This document shows positions 24,088 through 25,232 of a stretch of DNA of 25,232 nucleotides, one piece after another. The translations under genes were made by a program, and so were the position numbers. The stretch comes from Sulfuricystis sp964478415 (GTDB taxonomy: Bacteria; Pseudomonadota; Gammaproteobacteria; Burkholderiales; Rhodocyclaceae). The first letter of the stretch is position 1; the number at the start of each line of letters is the position of its first letter. Under the pieces are notes generated by a model. It was not told where the DNA came from. It worked only from the letters and a program-made list of their open reading frames with translations, and searched no databases. The stretch spans positions 1 through 25,232 of the forward strand of contig CAYZII010000029.1 of the NCBI GenBank assembly GCA_964478415.1. Direction: 5' to 3'.

Positions 24088-25232
24088 ATGACGACCGAAC
24101 AGACCATCCATCCAGACAGCATCGGCGCGGCGCAGGAACACACCGGGCAGCTCGGTCTGCTTCTGCCCCAAGAAATCTCCGCTGAGGTGTTGCTCGAGAA
24201 ATACGCCAAGGGCAACGAGCGTAACGTCCATGAGGTCCGCCTGCGTGTCGCCAGGGCATTGGCCGCCAACGAGGCCGAGGACAAGCGCGCCTTTTGGCAG
24301 GAACGTTTCTTGGAAGCCCAGGAAAACGGCTTCATTCCCGCCGGCCGCATCAATTCGGCCGCCGGCACCGACCTGTGCGCGACGCTGATCAACTGTTTCG
24401 TCCAACCGGTCGGCGATTCGATCTCGGAAACCGTCGATGGCCGCCCCGGCATCTATACCGCTCTGGCGCAGGCGGCCGAAACGATGCGCCGTGGCGGCGG
24501 CGTCGGCTATGACTTTTCCAGCATCCGGCCAGTCGGCGCCTATGTCCGAGGCACCCATTCGCGTGCCTCGGGCCCCGTCTCCTACATGCGTGTCTTCGAC
24601 CGCTCCTGCGAAACGGTCGAATCTGCCGGCGCGCGGCGCGGCGCGCAGATGGGCGTGCTGCGCTGCGACCACCCGGACATCGAGGCTTTTATCCATGCGA
24701 AGGATCAGGGTGATCTGACCAATTTCAACATCTCCGTCGGCGTCACCGACGCGTTCATGCAGGCCGTCGAAGCCGACCGGGAAGTCGAACTCGTGCACCG
24801 CGCCGAACCCAGCAACGAACTGAAACTGGCGGGAGCCTTTCAGCGCGACGACGGTCTGTGGGTCTATCGCAAGGTGCGCGCGCGCGAGCTGTGGGATCAG
24901 ATCATGCGCTCGACCTACGACCATGCCGAACCGGGCATCCTGTTCATCGACCGGATGAACAAGGACAACAACCTCAACTACTGCGAGACGATCGAGGCCA
25001 CCAACCCTTGCGCCGAACAGCCACTGCCGCCGTACGGCTGCTGCTGCCTCGGTTCGATCAATCTGACGCTGTTCGTGCGTCAGCCCTTTTCGGAAACCGC
25101 CGACTTCGATTACGCCGGTTTTGGCAAGATCATCGACGTCGCGATCCGCATGCTCGACAACGTCCTCGACGTTACCCACTGGCCGCTGCCGCAACAGCAA
25201 GCCGAAGCCGCCGCGAAACGGCGCGTCGGCCT
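24088..25232 (+). CDS. nrdJ: Class II (adenosylcobalamin-dependent) ribonucleotide reductase, 5' part
   Basis: Reduces ribonucleotides to deoxyribonucleotides using a cobalamin-generated thiyl radical, independent of oxygen. The frame is open from the ATG at 24088 to the window end, giving 381 residues of a protein usually of about 700-1000. An in-frame stop at 24034 and no other start codon between make this ATG the only choice; no Shine-Dalgarno sequence precedes it. Recognisable are INSAAGTDLCATLINCFV with redox C103, RRGGGVGYDFSSIRP, the ARRGAQMGVLRCDHPDIEAF block, and the active-site NPCAEQPLPPYGCCCLGSINL with C308 and E310. The last motif contains three adjacent cysteines. The absence of an ATP-cone at the start and the motif set favour NrdJ over NrdA. 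Partial at the right edge. Confidence 0.93.
   Translation, partial: MTTEQTIHPDSIGAAQEHTGQLGLLLPQEISAEVLLEKYAKGNERNVHEVRLRVARALAANEAEDKRAFWQERFLEAQENGFIPAGRINSAAGTDLCATLINCFVQPVGDSISETVDGRPGIYTALAQAAETMRRGGGVGYDFSSIRPVGAYVRGTHSRASGPVSYMRVFDRSCETVESAGARRGAQMGVLRCDHPDIEAFIHAKDQGDLTNFNISVGVTDAFMQAVEADREVELVHRAEPSNELKLAGAFQRDDGLWVYRKVRARELWDQIMRSTYDHAEPGILFIDRMNKDNNLNYCETIEATNPCAEQPLPPYGCCCLGSINLTLFVRQPFSETADFDYAGFGKIIDVAIRMLDNVLDVTHWPLPQQQAEAAAKRRVG

Noticed and set aside
23546..24259. 237-residue minus-strand open frame across the region upstream of the reductase gene
   Set aside because: It covers the promoter region, runs into the reductase gene on the opposite strand and the rutE-like gene tail, and shows no family features or codon bias.
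24061..25200. 379-residue minus-strand open frame opposite the reductase gene
   Set aside because: It is the complementary shadow of a gene with clear catalytic motifs, produced by high GC content at third codon positions.

Overview
The window is a compact, GC-rich (about 60%) stretch of chromosome that reads as a betaproteobacterium. This is inferred from protein style and gene order, not from rRNA, which is absent. The lineage clues are the FtsH N-terminus and its GSPGTGKT Walker A, the acidic N-terminal extension of GreB, the yhbY<->rlmE-ftsH arrangement, the rnfABCDGE-nth order and the cobalamin-dependent ribonucleotide reductase with an NPCAEQ motif. A Rhodocyclales or Nitrosomonadales relative is plausible. 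Almost every gene is a housekeeping or core metabolic gene. I see no phage, transposon, CRISPR array, tRNA or rRNA.

Layout. (1) 28-1191 (+): a 387-residue protein I do not recognise, convergent with ftsH. (2) 1273-3831 (-): rlmE-ftsH, divergent from yhbY (+, 3845-4207) with only 13 bp between the starts. (3) 4211-9176 (-): a continuous run ppx, MlaE-type permease with a STAS-like N-terminus, MlaF-type ATPase, MCE-domain substrate-binding protein and auxiliary lipoprotein. This is a complete Mla-like lipid ABC transporter whose first gene is exopolyphosphatase. (4) 9289-11382 (+): ppk1, divergent from ppx, so polyphosphate synthesis and breakdown share one intergenic region. (5) 11493-17576 (+): rnfA-B-C-D-G-E, nth and a DUF1841 gene, with very short gaps or overlaps, encoding a membrane ferredoxin/NADH electron-transfer complex followed by endonuclease III. 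(6) 17608-22993 (-): nikR, greB, htpG, a family-6 (hypoxanthine-type) DNA glycosylase and an orphan GspE/PilB-type ATPase. (7) 23034-23618 (+): a RutE-type nitroreductase-fold gene divergent from nikR. (8) 24088 to the window end (+): the 5' part of a class II ribonucleotide reductase gene, preceded by a 469-bp AT-richer regulatory region.

The regulatory signals I find most convincing are a near-consensus sigma-32 promoter whose -35 element overlaps the greB stop codon and drives htpG, an NrdR-like box inside a perfect 9-bp inverted repeat upstream of the ribonucleotide reductase, and a Rho-independent terminator after ftsH. The translation starts of several genes were corrected from the longest open frame using Shine-Dalgarno sites and family alignments recalled from memory.

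I did not find a clear undescribed multi-gene system. The parts best worth a second look are the unrecognised 387-residue protein, the ppx-lipid transporter linkage, the orphan secretion-type ATPase, the histidine-bearing C-terminal tail of NikR, a possible 50-residue cysteine-rich ORF, and the operator architecture upstream of the ribonucleotide reductase.
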